Source: Hymenobacter gelipurpurascens
Lineage (GTDB): Bacteria > Bacteroidota > Bacteroidia > Cytophagales > Hymenobacteraceae
Assembly: GCF_900187375.1 (NCBI RefSeq)
Contig: NZ_FYEW01000002.1
Location: 434,001-498,000 of the forward strand
Direction of reading: 5' to 3'
DNA: 64,000 nt
Of this stretch, positions 1 to 8,269 are shown piece after piece. Numbering within the stretch: position 1 is the first letter of the stretch; every line of letters starts with the position of its first letter. The position numbers and the translations under genes were made by a program. The notes beneath the pieces are model-generated. The model did not search any database. It had not been told where the DNA came from and saw only the letters and a list, made by a program, of their open reading frames with translations.

Positions 1-1182
1 CCGGTAGAGGGCCCCACCCCGGCCGGTGCGCCGCGTGATGCCGCCGGCCACGTAGGCTTCTAGGCCACTCGCGGGGGCCAGGGTGTAGGCCGCGTTCAGG
101 AAGCCGCCGTAGGTGCGCGTATCAGAAGCACCCACCCGAATATCGCGGCGGTTGAAGCCGTTTTGCGCAATCAGCGCGTCGTCCTGGGCTTTGAGGGCGA
201 GCTTCTGGTCGTTGGAAAGGCCACCGGGGTAGTTGCCACCGCTGGTGCCTTTGTAGATGAGCGGGGCCGTGTCGCGGCCGCTGCGGTCGAAGTAGCTGCG
301 GTTGCTAAACTGCCCGCTCACATCCACAAAACCGCGGCCGCCTAGCCCGAAACCGGCATTGGCATCGGCCTGAAATAGCTCGCCGTCGCCTTCTACCGTC
401 TGGCCTACGGTGCTGCTGGCGTTTACGCCCGTCGTGTCATCCTTCAGTTGAATATTGATAACGCCCGCAATGGCATCGGAGCCGTATTGGGCCGCTGCGC
501 CTTCGCGCAGCACTTCAATACGCTTGATGGCCGCCGGCGGAATCACGTTCATATCGGTACCCACCGAGCCCCGGCCGGGGGTGCCGTTGATGTTCACCAG
601 GGCTGAAGTATGGCGGCGCTTGCCGTTCACCAGCACCAGCACTTGATCGGGACCTAGGCCTCTTAGCGTTGCCGGGTCCACGAAGTCGGTGCCGTCCGTT
701 ACGGTTTGGCGCGTGCTCTGGAAGGAAGGCGCGATGTACGTCAGAATCTGCGTGACATCGGTTTGGGCGTAGGCCTTGATTTCGCGGGCCGAAATAACAT
801 CGACGGGCGAGGTGGTCAGGATATTGGAGCGGCCTTCCGTGGCGCGTGAGCCGGTTACAACCACCTCATTCAGCGTCGTTTCATTATCAGCCAGGCGTAC
901 ATCCAGGTTGGTGCGGCCGTTCACCGGAATTTGCTGCGTGGTGGAGCCAATAGCCGATACCGTGAGCGTAGCCGTCGGCGAAACGCTTAGGCTGAAGCGG
1001 CCATCCGCATCGGTGCTGGTGCCGTTGGTGGTGCCACGCTCCAGCACCGTTACGCCGGGCTGAGCCTGGCCAGCGGTATTCATAACGCGACCCGTTACGG
1101 TCACGTTTTGGGCTACTGCCACAAAGCTGGTCAGCGACAAGGCTGTAACCAGCCCTAATTGGGCGGAGAACAAGTTTTTCAT
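1..1182 (-). CDS. TonB-dependent receptor, N-terminal part (runs off the left edge)
   Basis: The frame is open from the ATG at 1182 to base 1, giving the first 394 residues; the C-terminal barrel lies outside the window. A signal peptide (MKNLFSAQLGLVTALSLTS..., ending near AVAQ) is followed by a carboxypeptidase-regulatory-like domain (about residues 25-105, ending in LNEVVVTGSR, the TonB-box region). A plug domain comes next (about 115-250), with the typical LVLVNGKRRH, NVIPPAAIKRIEVLREGAAAQYG and IAGVINIQ blocks. The beginning of the barrel follows. The family imports large substrates across the outer membrane using TonB energy. The substrate cannot be told from this part, and no SusD partner is visible on this side. 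Confidence 0.93.
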   Translation of the reverse strand, partial: MKNLFSAQLGLVTALSLTSFVAVAQNVTVTGRVMNTAGQAQPGVTVLERGTTNGTSTDADGRFSLSVSPTATLTVSAIGSTTQQIPVNGRTNLDVRLADNETTLNEVVVTGSRATEGRSNILTTSPVDVISAREIKAYAQTDVTQILTYIAPSFQSTRQTVTDGTDFVDPATLRGLGPDQVLVLVNGKRRHTSALVNINGTPGRGSVGTDMNVIPPAAIKRIEVLREGAAAQYGSDAIAGVINIQLKDDTTGVNASSTVGQTVEGDGELFQADANAGFGLGGRGFVDVSGQFSNRSYFDRSGRDTAPLIYKGTSGGNYPGGLSNDQKLALKAQDDALIAQNGFNRRDIRVGASDTRTYGGFLNAAYTLAPASGLEAYVAGGITRRTGRGGALYR

Positions 1183-1694
1183 ATCAAAAGCAAAAAAGAA
1201 ACGACTACGCAAGTCACTAGGCCACTCTAGACTGGCCTAGCAATAGAAGATGAATTTTCAAGACTGTTTTAATCTCCTCTTCCCACATCAGCAGCGCTGC
1301 ACCTGCCTACTCTGCAAGTGTCATCCCGGAGTTCCACAACTAGTTTAGTGGCACATACGCACAGCAGCCCATAAAAGCTGACAGCATCTAGCTTGTTGAT
1401 GGCACCCCGGAAAGAAGAGAATACATGGCGTGTTTACGCCCTTGCTGCGCATCGGCAGCCCATCACACTAGCAACAACAACACCCAGCCACCGCTGCGCA
1501 AGAAAGCGCCAACTGAGCAGTACTGAGAGGAAAAAAGCAGGTAGCATTCAGCCGGCGTTTCTGCGCGTAGCAGGCGGCTGAGGAAGTATTTTTCACGCGG
1601 CAAAAGTAAAGTAACCCGTTCCGAAGAAGCACACGGCGTTTCTTCGGAACGGGTTATCAACTACAGATAAGCTAACAATTTGTTTTGCAGTATT
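1183..1694. other. Intergenic spacer between the receptor and the MBL-fold gene
   Basis: About 510 bases without a convincing gene. It presumably holds the promoter of the receptor, but I see no clear TAnnTTTG element. It also holds the hairpin listed at 1613-1655. Short open frames here have no recognisable product. Confidence 0.5.
1613..1655 (-). terminator. Perfect 16-bp inverted repeat downstream of the MBL-fold gene
   Basis: Arms 1613-1628 and 1640-1655 are perfectly complementary around an 11-nt loop, about 40 bases after the stop of the gene ending at 1695. On the minus strand the stem is followed by a T-rich stretch rather than a clean T run. A terminator is the likeliest reading. 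Confidence 0.65.
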
Positions 1695-2726
1695 TCACCG
1701 AGCTGCGAATACCCCTGCCGCAGGAGCACTTGTTGCTACTCCACGGTAGGCCTCCCACCACCTTCCCGGCAGCACGCCATCGGCCACATTCACCCGTTGC
1801 CCGGGGGCTGGCAGCAGCAGTGTTGTGCCAGGGTCTGCCTCGGCCACCAAGCGGTCGGCGGGCTCGTGCCAGCTGTGGAAAGCTAGGTTGAAGGTGGCCC
1901 AGTGCAGGGGCAGCAATGCTCCGCCGCCGAGGGCTTTGTGCGCGGCCAGGGCATGGCTAGGGCCCATATGAATATCGGCCCATTGGTCGTCGTAGGCCCC
2001 TATTTCCAGCATCACCACATCAAAGGGTCCGTAGGCCTCTCCTATCTCACGGAAGCCGGTTTCATAGGGACCAGAGTCGCCGCCGAAGAAGGCGCGGTGC
2101 TTGGGCCCGAGGATGCACCAGGAGGCCCAGAGCATGTTGTCGCGGGTGAGGCCGCGGCCGGTGAAGTGGCGGGCCGGCGTGGCCGCCAGCCGGTGCGAGT
2201 GGCCTACAGGCACTTCCTGCCACCAGTCGAGTTCCGTAATTTGCGCAGTTGCCACGCCCCAGCGGCGCAGGTGCCCGCCCACGCCCAAGGGGCAAAAAAA
2301 CGGCACGCCCGTGCGGGCCAGTTCTCGAATGGCGTCTTTATCGAGGTGGTCGTAGTGGTCGTGAGAAAGGATGACGCCATCGAGCTTCGGTAATTCTGCC
2401 AAGGGTAAAGGCGGCGCGAAGAACCGCTTCGGGCCCAGCGCTACCGGCGAGGCACGCAGGCGCCACACGGGGTCTGTAAGGAAGCGCAGGCCATCTAGTT
2501 CGATGAGCGTGGAAGAATGGCCGAACCACGTAACGCGCAACGCCTCAGCTGGCACGGGCTCTTGCAACGCGGCCGCATCAGCCCGGAAGGGGCCTAGTGG
2601 CCTACGGGGCTCGCGCTCTTCTTTGCCCGTCAGCCAACGGCGCAGCATCAGCCCATAGTCTCCCGACATGCTGGTGGGAACAGTGTTCAGGTATTTTTTG
2701 CCGTCGAAGCGGGAAGGAGTTTTCAT
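1695..2726 (-). CDS. MBL-fold metal-dependent hydrolase (NAPE-PLD/UlaG-like)
   Basis: A 343-residue protein of the metallo-beta-lactamase superfamily. The metal-binding motif HDHYDH is at residues 122-127, preceded by FGHSSTLIELDG (about 69-79) and LTDPVW, which is the order seen in the NAPE-hydrolysing phospholipase D/UlaG/RomA branch. Further metal ligands are expected in HFTGRG, GGDSGP and the late LHWATFNLAFH segment. There is no signal peptide, so it is probably cytoplasmic. Homologues are phospho- or lactone hydrolases, but the substrate here cannot be read from the sequence. It starts at the ATG at 2726. Confidence 0.9.
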   Translation of the reverse strand: MKTPSRFDGKKYLNTVPTSMSGDYGLMLRRWLTGKEEREPRRPLGPFRADAAALQEPVPAEALRVTWFGHSSTLIELDGLRFLTDPVWRLRASPVALGPKRFFAPPLPLAELPKLDGVILSHDHYDHLDKDAIRELARTGVPFFCPLGVGGHLRRWGVATAQITELDWWQEVPVGHSHRLAATPARHFTGRGLTRDNMLWASWCILGPKHRAFFGGDSGPYETGFREIGEAYGPFDVVMLEIGAYDDQWADIHMGPSHALAAHKALGGGALLPLHWATFNLAFHSWHEPADRLVAEADPGTTLLLPAPGQRVNVADGVLPGRWWEAYRGVATSAPAAGVFAAR

Positions 2727-2781
2727 GATATAGGAAGGCGAGCCTGTGCCGCGCTCTATGGCAGACGTTCTGGCGGGCCGT

Positions 2782-3495
2782 TTACTTTAGCAGCAGTCGC
2801 ACAACGGGCAAAACTCGCTCGGCCCACTGCTGCATGTGCTTGCCGGAATAATGCAGACCGTCGGGGGCAAACTGGGTGCCATCGTTGGCCGCGGCCCGCG
2901 TGAGGTCCGTGATATCGATGTAGGCCACTCCCGCCTGCGTGCATTCCTGTTTGGCAACGGCATTGAACTGATCTATCTCGCTGGAAATCTGGGTGCGGCT
3001 AAAGCTTACGCCGTACGGCGACTGACCCCAATCGGGAATAGACAGCACGAACACGCGCCCCGGCCGGTTGCCAGCGTACCGGACAGAAGTCTGCAGCAAC
3101 TCCCGAAACTCCGTGCGGTACACTATGAGAGGCTGTCCCCGGAATTGGTTGTTCACGCCAATCATCAGCGACACCAGCTCGTAGGTTTTCTGGTTGTTGC
3201 TGGTTTTGATGGCCTGCTGCAGCTCGGCCGTAGTCCAGCCGGTTTGGGCAATGATATCGGGCTTCTGCAAGCCATCTTGCTGGCCCAGGCGAGCCAGCTG
3301 CACGCTCCAGCGGTCGGCCTCGCTTATACTTTGCCCAATGGTATAGGAGTCGCCGAGGGATAAAATACTGACGGTGGCAGCCGCAGGGGTTGGCGCGGGA
3401 GCCGGCGTAGTCGGGCTACTTTTCGGAGTCGGATCATCAGAAGGCTGCGCGCAGCCAAAGCTCAGCAGCAGGGAAAGAAAAAGGAGAATCCGCAT
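2782..3495 (-). CDS. SGNH/GDSL-family hydrolase lipoprotein
   Basis: I place the start at the ATG at 3495 (MRILLFLSLLLSFGC), which gives a lipoprotein signal peptide with lipobox SFGC; an upstream in-frame start at 3528 would add 11 unhelpful residues. A Pro/Thr-rich linker is followed by the SGNH core: LSLGDSYTIGQS (nucleophile Ser, block I), the Gly-containing QTGWTT block, MIGVNNQFRG (block III Asn), and a C-terminal APDGLHYSGKH with the catalytic Asp and His. This is an envelope-anchored esterase or acyl-hydrolase of unknown substrate. It lies just upstream of the MBL-fold gene on the same strand. Confidence 0.88.
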   Translation of the reverse strand: MRILLFLSLLLSFGCAQPSDDPTPKSSPTTPAPAPTPAAATVSILSLGDSYTIGQSISEADRWSVQLARLGQQDGLQKPDIIAQTGWTTAELQQAIKTSNNQKTYELVSLMIGVNNQFRGQPLIVYRTEFRELLQTSVRYAGNRPGRVFVLSIPDWGQSPYGVSFSRTQISSEIDQFNAVAKQECTQAGVAYIDITDLTRAAANDGTQFAPDGLHYSGKHMQQWAERVLPVVRLLLK

Positions 3496-3617
3496 TCGAA
3501 AACAAACAGAAAGAAGAGAGGCCAGCATCTACGGGATAGAGCCGTAACACAGATTGCCTCGCACGCATTCCTTCTGCGCTAGGCCACTTTTAGCGTACAT
3601 GCCTGCCCTTATAACAG

Positions 3618-3645
3618 AACCGCCCGACCATCTGGCCGGGCGGTT
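3618..3645 (-). terminator. Hairpin downstream of the trans-sulfuration gene
   Basis: Nine-base GC-rich arms at 3618-3626 and 3637-3645 close a 10-nt loop, 21 bases beyond the stop of the gene ending at 3667. The following minus-strand bases are only moderately T-rich. Confidence 0.6.
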
Positions 3646-3666
3646 ACAAATTTTATTGCCAGTGGC

Positions 3667-4806
3667 CTAGCCAATAGCCTGCTTCAGGTCTTCGATCAAA
3701 TCCTCCACATCCTCAATGCCCACGCTTAGGCGAATCAGCGAATCGGAGAGGCCGGCTTTGCGGCGTTCTTCGGCCGGAATGCTGGCGTGCGTCATGGTGG
3801 CGGGGTGGCCCGAGAGGCTTTCTACGCCGCCGAGGCTTTCGGCCAGCGAGAACAGCTCAAATTTTTCCAGCACCGCAATGGCATCCTCTTTCCGGTCGCC
3901 TTCCAGCACAAAGGAAATCATGCCGCCGAAGCCCCGCATCTGCTTGGCCGCAATGTCGTGGTTCGGATGATCGGAGAAGCCAGGCCAGTACACTTTGCCC
4001 ACTTTCGGGTGGTTTTTCAGGAACTCAGCTACGGCGCGGCCGTTTTCGCAGTGGCGCTGCATGCGTACGTGCAGGGTTTTGAGGCCGCGCAGCACCAGGA
4101 AGCAGTCCTGGGGGCCGGGCGTGCCACCGCAGGCGTTCTGGTAGAAACTCAGGCGCTGGTGCAGCTCGTCATCGTTCACAATCACGGCGCCCATCACGGT
4201 ATCGGAGTGGCCGGCCATGTATTTGGTGAGCGAGTACATCACCATATCGGCGCCCAGCTCCAGCGGGGTTTGGAGGTAAGGCGTCGCGAAGGTGTTATCG
4301 ACAACCAGCAGGGCGCCGGCTTTCTTGGCCACGGCCGAGGCGGCGGCAATGTCAATCACGTTCAGCAGCGGATTGGTAGGCGTTTCTACCCAGATCAGCT
4401 TGGTGCGCTCCGTCACGGCAGCTTCTACGGCCGACATATCGTGCATCGGCACAAAGTGAAATTTGATGCCGTAGGCCGCGTACACTTTCGTGAAGAGGCG
4501 ATACGAGCCGCCGTACAGGTCGTTGGTCGAAATCACCTCGTCGCCGGGCTGCAGCAGCTTCACAATGCAATCAATAGCCGCCATGCCCGTGGCGAAGGCC
4601 AAGCCGTGCTTGCCATTGTCGAGGGCTGCCAGCGCGTCCTGCAGTTGCGAGCGAGTGGGGTTATGGGTGCGGGAATATTCAAAGCCTTTGTGGTCGCCGG
4701 GCGAGCGTTGCACATAGGTTGAAGTCTGGTAAATAGGCGTCATGATGGCCCCGGTAGTAGGGTCAGGATGCACACCGGCATGAATTGCTTTGGTTCCGAA
4801 TTTCAT
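3667..4806 (-). CDS. Cystathionine gamma-synthase/lyase family PLP enzyme
   Basis: A 379-residue Cys/Met-metabolism PLP enzyme. The start at 4806 (MKFGTKAIHAG) matches the usual family N-terminus. Visible features are the substrate/PLP loop FEYSRTHNPTR (about 42-52), the PLP-ring contact Asp170 in VVDNTFATPY, and the Schiff-base lysine K195 in YSLTKYMAGHSD. The C-terminus has the family LIRLSVGIEDVEDL block. It acts in the cytoplasm in methionine or cysteine trans-sulfuration. Gamma-synthase (MetB), gamma-lyase and beta-lyase (MetC) cannot be separated by eye. A TAnnTTTG promoter element lies 43 bases upstream. Confidence 0.93.
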   Translation of the reverse strand: MKFGTKAIHAGVHPDPTTGAIMTPIYQTSTYVQRSPGDHKGFEYSRTHNPTRSQLQDALAALDNGKHGLAFATGMAAIDCIVKLLQPGDEVISTNDLYGGSYRLFTKVYAAYGIKFHFVPMHDMSAVEAAVTERTKLIWVETPTNPLLNVIDIAAASAVAKKAGALLVVDNTFATPYLQTPLELGADMVMYSLTKYMAGHSDTVMGAVIVNDDELHQRLSFYQNACGGTPGPQDCFLVLRGLKTLHVRMQRHCENGRAVAEFLKNHPKVGKVYWPGFSDHPNHDIAAKQMRGFGGMISFVLEGDRKEDAIAVLEKFELFSLAESLGGVESLSGHPATMTHASIPAEERRKAGLSDSLIRLSVGIEDVEDLIEDLKQAIG

Positions 4807-4848
4807 AGGGCAGGATACGGAGAGGTTAACGTCTCGAAAACACTGGCG

Positions 4849-4856
4849 CAAAGGTA
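4849..4856 (-). promoter_or_regulatory. Bacteroidota -7 element upstream of the trans-sulfuration gene
   Basis: On the minus strand this reads TACCTTTG, an exact TAnnTTTG match. A clear -33 TTG at the right spacing is not visible. Confidence 0.55.
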
Positions 4857-4991
4857 GGAATGTACGGCATGTGCGCGGCGCTGTACAGCTAGTGACCTAG
4901 GCCACTCTCATAATGTAGCCTTCCGGAGCCATCTTACGTTCTTACCTTCGGGCCGGCTGCACAAAGCCGGCCCGATTCTTTTTTATTGCCT

Positions 4992-5702
4992 ATGGCGTTT
5001 CTCAAAGAGCTTTTTCAGAAGAATACCTCCACCCTGCTTTCCATGTTTCTGCTGGTGGCGCTGCCGGTGCTGGGAAGCTCCTCGCTGAGCCTGCTGCTCT
5101 ACAACAACCGCGAGCTGCTGGAGCACCTGACGCCTCTACAGAGCATTTTCTACTTTGTAGTCATTGCCTTTACCATGGCCTTTGCCTTCACGCCCACCAC
5201 CTTTGTGGCCCTCGTGACGGGCTTTTATCTGGGGTGGAGTGGCCTTCCGGGCATGGTAGTGGCCTACGGACTGGCAGCCCTAATTGGGTACCGAATTGCC
5301 GCCTCCCTCGACCACGGCAAGATGCTGCACTTCCTGCACCATTTCCCGAAGGCCGATGCCGTGATGCAGGAGCTGAAAACGCAAAGCTGGCAGCTCATCA
5401 TCCTGACGCGTATCTCGCCGGTGCTGCCGTTTGCCCTCATGACGTTTGTATTGGCCGTGATGCGCGTGGATAAGCGGCGCTTTCTGATAGCTTCCATCAT
5501 CGGGATGCTGCCGCGCAGCCTATTCTTCTATTGGCTCGGCACCAAAGCGCAGGACGTATTTTCTCTGCTCCAGGACCCCGATACGGGTACGACGGGCAAG
5601 CTACTGGTCATTGGTCTGGTCGCCGTTTCGTTGTTTGGCCTTTATTACCTTTTCAACCGTGCTTTGCAGCGTGCACTCAACAAAGGCGTAGGAAAAGGCT
5701 AA
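4992..5702 (+). CDS. TVP38/TMEM64 (VTT/DedA-like) membrane protein
   Basis: A 236-residue polytopic inner-membrane protein; I use the ATG at 4992, since a TTG two codons upstream is the only alternative. The SNARE-associated/VTT domain covers about residues 45-200. It includes FTPTTFVALVTGFYLGWSGLPG, a re-entrant glycine-rich loop, followed by LTRISPVLPFALMTFVLAV with the conserved arginine of the DedA/VTT family, and terminal membrane helices. Members act as lipid or undecaprenyl-phosphate transporters, but the role of this one is not known. It is a single gene on the plus strand, divergent from the trans-sulfuration gene. Confidence 0.88.
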   Translation: MAFLKELFQKNTSTLLSMFLLVALPVLGSSSLSLLLYNNRELLEHLTPLQSIFYFVVIAFTMAFAFTPTTFVALVTGFYLGWSGLPGMVVAYGLAALIGYRIAASLDHGKMLHFLHHFPKADAVMQELKTQSWQLIILTRISPVLPFALMTFVLAVMRVDKRRFLIASIIGMLPRSLFFYWLGTKAQDVFSLLQDPDTGTTGKLLVIGLVAVSLFGLYYLFNRALQRALNKGVGKG

Positions 5703-5773
5703 AAAAATTTCCCTGAATTTCAGCACCTTGCAGTCTTTTCCAGAAAAATTGAGGGCTAAATACTGGCCCATAC

Positions 5774-5805
5774 TTGCACAGCCAGAAATTTACCCGCTAT
5801 CTTTG
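5774..5805 (+). promoter_or_regulatory. Promoter of tRNA-Arg (TTG, 21 bp, TATCTTTG)
   Basis: A -33 TTG at 5774-5776 and an exact -7 TATCTTTG at 5798-5805 are separated by 21 bases, the arrangement described for the primary sigma factor of Bacteroidota. The tRNA begins 42 bases after the -7 element. Confidence 0.8.
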
Positions 5806-5846
5806 CACAACCAAAACGAAGAAACGCTCCTCGAATTGGCGAAAAT

Positions 5847-5923
5847 GGTTGTGTAGCTCAATTGGATAGAGCATCTGACTACGAATCAGAAGGTTTAAGG
5901 TTCGACTCCTTACACGACCACCA
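5847..5923 (+). tRNA. tRNA-Arg (anticodon ACG)
   Basis: A complete cloverleaf is visible. The acceptor stem pairs 5847-5853 with 5913-5919 (one G-T pair). The D arm is GCTC/GAGC, the anticodon stem 5874-5878/5886-5890 surrounds loop 5879-5885 with anticodon ACG at 5881-5883, and the T arm contains TTCGACT. The discriminator A5920 is followed by an encoded CCA at 5921-5923. The ACG anticodon (read as ICG) decodes CGU/CGC/CGA arginine codons. Confidence 0.96.
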
Positions 5924-5924
5924 A

Positions 5925-5952
5925 AAAGCCCTTAGCTTCTGCTAAGGGCTTT
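5925..5952 (+). terminator. Rho-independent terminator of tRNA-Arg
   Basis: Twelve-base arms 5925-5936 and 5941-5952 with a 4-nt loop, ending in a run of seven or more T, start two bases after the encoded CCA. Confidence 0.92.
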
Positions 5953-6110
5953 TTTTATATCTAATACTATCTGCGTTCGTGCACAGAACTGTCTGCAGAT
6001 AGCTTAGCCTAGGCCACTGCCGTTTCGTGTTGCAGATTTTCCCGGCTTGGGACTTATTTCCCAATATGTGTGTTAGCCTGAACCTGTTCTGTTTCTGAGG
6101 CTACCTTCAC

Positions 6111-6518
6111 ATGCACCTTATTGCTTACCGATCTGAATACCGGCTTTATTTTGACGAGTCCCGAAATATGCTCTTGTATGAGCGCCTGGAGGAGTTGACG
6201 TTTGCCACCGAACTACCCTACTATCTACTTGACTGGCAACGGGCTCTGACGAAAGTACGTCCGGGCTTTACGGTCCTCTGTGATGTCCGCCTAACGTTGG
6301 GCCCGAACACCACAGTATTGCCCACTTTTCTACGCGCCTACGAGTTGATGCTGGCAGCGGGCATAGCGGTAATGGCCGAAGTATATCCCGATGGGCCAAC
6401 GCGGATGGCTGTGAGCCAGAAGCTGCGGCAATTGTCGCCGCTGCCCACTCGCCAGTTCACCGATCTGGCCGACGCTGAGGGTTTTCTGCAGAGTTACAGC
6501 ACTACAGCGGCATCTTAG
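6111..6518 (+). CDS. Conserved hypothetical protein, possibly STAS-like
   Basis: A 135-residue cytoplasmic protein with no signal peptide or membrane helix. The pattern of a beta-strand start (YRLYFDESRNMLLYERLEEL), a helix, a strand (FTVLCDVRLTLGPNT) and a helix-strand repeat (AAGIAVMAEVYPDG) resembles the STAS/SpoIIAA-like fold used in small regulatory or antagonist proteins. I do not recognise a specific family. It is monocistronic, between tRNA-Arg and the ferredoxin-reductase gene. Confidence 0.72.
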   Translation: MHLIAYRSEYRLYFDESRNMLLYERLEELTFATELPYYLLDWQRALTKVRPGFTVLCDVRLTLGPNTTVLPTFLRAYELMLAAGIAVMAEVYPDGPTRMAVSQKLRQLSPLPTRQFTDLADAEGFLQSYSTTAAS

Positions 6519-6562
6519 CTAGCATATATACTTCGGAGCGTGTGCCACTGGCGCCGGGTGCC

Positions 6563-6570
6563 TATCTTTG
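6563..6570 (+). promoter_or_regulatory. Bacteroidota -7 element upstream of the ferredoxin reductase
   Basis: Exact TATCTTTG match 97 bases before the ATG at 6667. No TTG at the usual -33 distance. Confidence 0.5.
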
Positions 6571-6666
6571 CGCCCGCGTAGGCGTATAGGCCCAACGATT
6601 TAGGCCGGTTAGCTGTTATCTGCCTACTAGGCCGTGCGGCCGTTTGTTTGTTTTCACTTTTTGCTG

Positions 6667-7680
6667 ATGAATTCCATTTCCACCGATATCTGCATTATCG
6701 GGGCCGGCCCGGTGGGGCTGTTCGCCGTATTCGAAGCCGGATTGCTGAAGCTGCGCTGCCACGTGGTAGATGCACTGCCCCAGGTAGGCGGTCAGCTCTC
6801 CGAGATATATCCTAAGAAGCCTATCTACGATATTCCGGGGTTCCCGGAGGTGCTGGCCGGCGACCTGGTGCAGAACCTGATGCGCCAGATTGAGCCTTTC
6901 CACCCCACGTTTACGCTTGGTGAGCGGGTGGAGCGCTTTGCCAAACTCGAAGACGGCTCTTTCCAGCTGTTCACGACCGATGGCACCGAGATTCTGTGTA
7001 AGGCTATTGCCATCGCGGGTGGCCTAGGCTCGTTTGAGCCGCGTAAGCCGGCTATCGAAAGCCTAGAAAGCTACGAAAGCGGCAAAGGCGTGTACTACAT
7101 GGTGCGCGACCCCGAAACGTTCCGCGATAAGCGCCTGGTTATTGCCGGTGGTGGCGACTCGGCCCTCGACTGGACTATTTTCCTGGCTGATGTGGCCAAA
7201 GAAGTAACGCTGGTACACCGCGGCACCACGTTCCGGGGCGCCGCCGACTCGGCCGAGAAAGTGAAAAACCTGCACGATGCCGGCAAGGTACGCCTGGTGC
7301 TATCCTCGAACGTGACCCATGTGCACGGCCCCGACAACCTAGAGGCCGTGACCATTACGCCAAATAGCGGAGAGCCCGAAACCCTGCACGTCGATTCGTT
7401 TATTCCGCTGTTCGGCCTCACGCCGAAGCTGGGGCCTATCGGCGAATGGGGCCTGGAGCTGGAAGATGATGCGGTGAAGGTGAATACCATGGATTACTCC
7501 ACCTCGGAGCCCGGTATCTTCGCCATCGGCGACATCAACACGTATCCCGGCAAGCTCAAGCTCATCCTTTGCGGTTTCCATGAGGCCGCGCTGATGTGCC
7601 AGGGTGCCTTCAAATACATCAATCCCGATAAGAAGTACGTGCTCAAGTACACCACCGTAAACGGGGTTCCTACGCTGTAA
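6667..7680 (+). CDS. Ferredoxin--NAD(P)+ reductase, thioredoxin-reductase-like type
   Basis: A 337-residue flavoprotein; I choose the ATG at 6667 over the GTG at 6634 because the FAD motif should lie close to the N-terminus. The FAD-binding IIGAGPVGLFAVFEAG is at about residues 10-25 and the NAD(P)-binding VIAGGGDSALDWT at about 157-169. The late GIFAIGDINTYPGK block carries the FAD-contacting Asp. There is no CxxC redox disulfide, which separates this from true thioredoxin reductases and fits the YumC-type ferredoxin-NADP reductase. The 2Fe-2S ferredoxin gene 90 bases downstream is its obvious electron partner. Confidence 0.92.
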   Translation: MNSISTDICIIGAGPVGLFAVFEAGLLKLRCHVVDALPQVGGQLSEIYPKKPIYDIPGFPEVLAGDLVQNLMRQIEPFHPTFTLGERVERFAKLEDGSFQLFTTDGTEILCKAIAIAGGLGSFEPRKPAIESLESYESGKGVYYMVRDPETFRDKRLVIAGGGDSALDWTIFLADVAKEVTLVHRGTTFRGAADSAEKVKNLHDAGKVRLVLSSNVTHVHGPDNLEAVTITPNSGEPETLHVDSFIPLFGLTPKLGPIGEWGLELEDDAVKVNTMDYSTSEPGIFAIGDINTYPGKLKLILCGFHEAALMCQGAFKYINPDKKYVLKYTTVNGVPTL

Positions 7681-7688
7681 TTCTGTTA

Positions 7689-7743
7689 CCAGTTATGGGT
7701 TGCCAGTTGCCAGTAAGAACAATCACTGGCAACCCATAACTGG
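7689..7743 (+). repeat. 19-bp perfect inverted repeat between reductase and ferredoxin genes
   Basis: Arms 7689-7707 and 7725-7743 are perfect complements around a 17-nt loop, with some further imperfect pairing outside. It begins 8 bases after the reductase stop and ends 27 bases before the ferredoxin start. No T run follows, so it looks more like an mRNA-stability or attenuation hairpin than a plain terminator. Confidence 0.75.
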
Positions 7744-7770
7744 CTACTGATAACAGGCAATTAAAAATAT

Positions 7771-8097
7771 ATGACCGACGAAGTACGCATCTATGTGGAA
7801 GAGTCGCCCGGCCACCGGCGCGAAGTAGTGGCCCCCACCGATATGGGCCTGAGCCTGATGGAAGTTCTGAAAGCCTCTGGCTACGATATTCAGGCTACCT
7901 GCGGCGGTATGGCTTTGTGCGGCACCTGCCACATTGAGGTTCTGGCGGGCCCAGCCCTAGACGAGCCTTCCGATGAAGAGCTGTACATGCTGGAAAGCCT
8001 GCCAGTAATGAGCCAGGGCAGCCGCCTTTCCTGCCAGGTGCGCGTAACGCCCCGCCTCGATGGCTTGGTGCTGCGCCTGATGCCCCAACTGGCCTAG
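7771..8097 (+). CDS. 2Fe-2S ferredoxin (adrenodoxin type)
   Basis: A 108-residue ferredoxin. The four cluster ligands follow the adrenodoxin/Isc-ferredoxin pattern: Cys44, Cys50 and Cys53 in ATCGGMALCGTCHIEV, and Cys88 in RLSCQVRV. The acidic surface stretch LDEPSDEELYML between them is where partners usually dock. It is a soluble electron carrier, most simply reduced by the flavoprotein encoded just upstream. The stop codon TAG is part of a TAGGCCACT motif. Confidence 0.95.
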   Translation: MTDEVRIYVEESPGHRREVVAPTDMGLSLMEVLKASGYDIQATCGGMALCGTCHIEVLAGPALDEPSDEELYMLESLPVMSQGSRLSCQVRVTPRLDGLVLRLMPQLA

Positions 8098-8128
8098 GCC
8101 ACTGCTGCTTCCGCAAGCAGCCTAAGCG

Positions 8129-8172
8129 AAAAGCCCCGGCCCAAACCTTAACTGGTTTGGGCCGGGGCTTTT
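8129..8172 (+). terminator. Rho-independent terminator of the reductase-ferredoxin unit
   Basis: Perfect 19-bp arms 8129-8147 and 8154-8172 with a 6-nt loop, GC-rich core and a T run starting inside the second arm. Confidence 0.92.
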
Positions 8173-8269
8173 TTATTTAATCTTACTAAAGTGACCGTAC
8201 AGTATCTGTAGCGGCACCAAGCCTAGCTAATTACGCTGCCACTATACTGTAGGCCAGTGGCAGGCTTTT

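Noticed and set aside
1463..1660. Small minus-strand frame of 65 codons in the first spacer
   Set aside because: It overlaps the inverted repeat and has no start signal or homology-like content.
3787..4722. Long open frame (about 310 codons) on the plus strand
   Set aside because: It is antisense to the trans-sulfuration gene, has no family motif and is explained by GC-rich codon use.
5847..5923. tRNA-Arg as an integration (att) site for a mobile element
   Set aside because: No integrase, duplicated 3' tRNA end or foreign gene block follows it.
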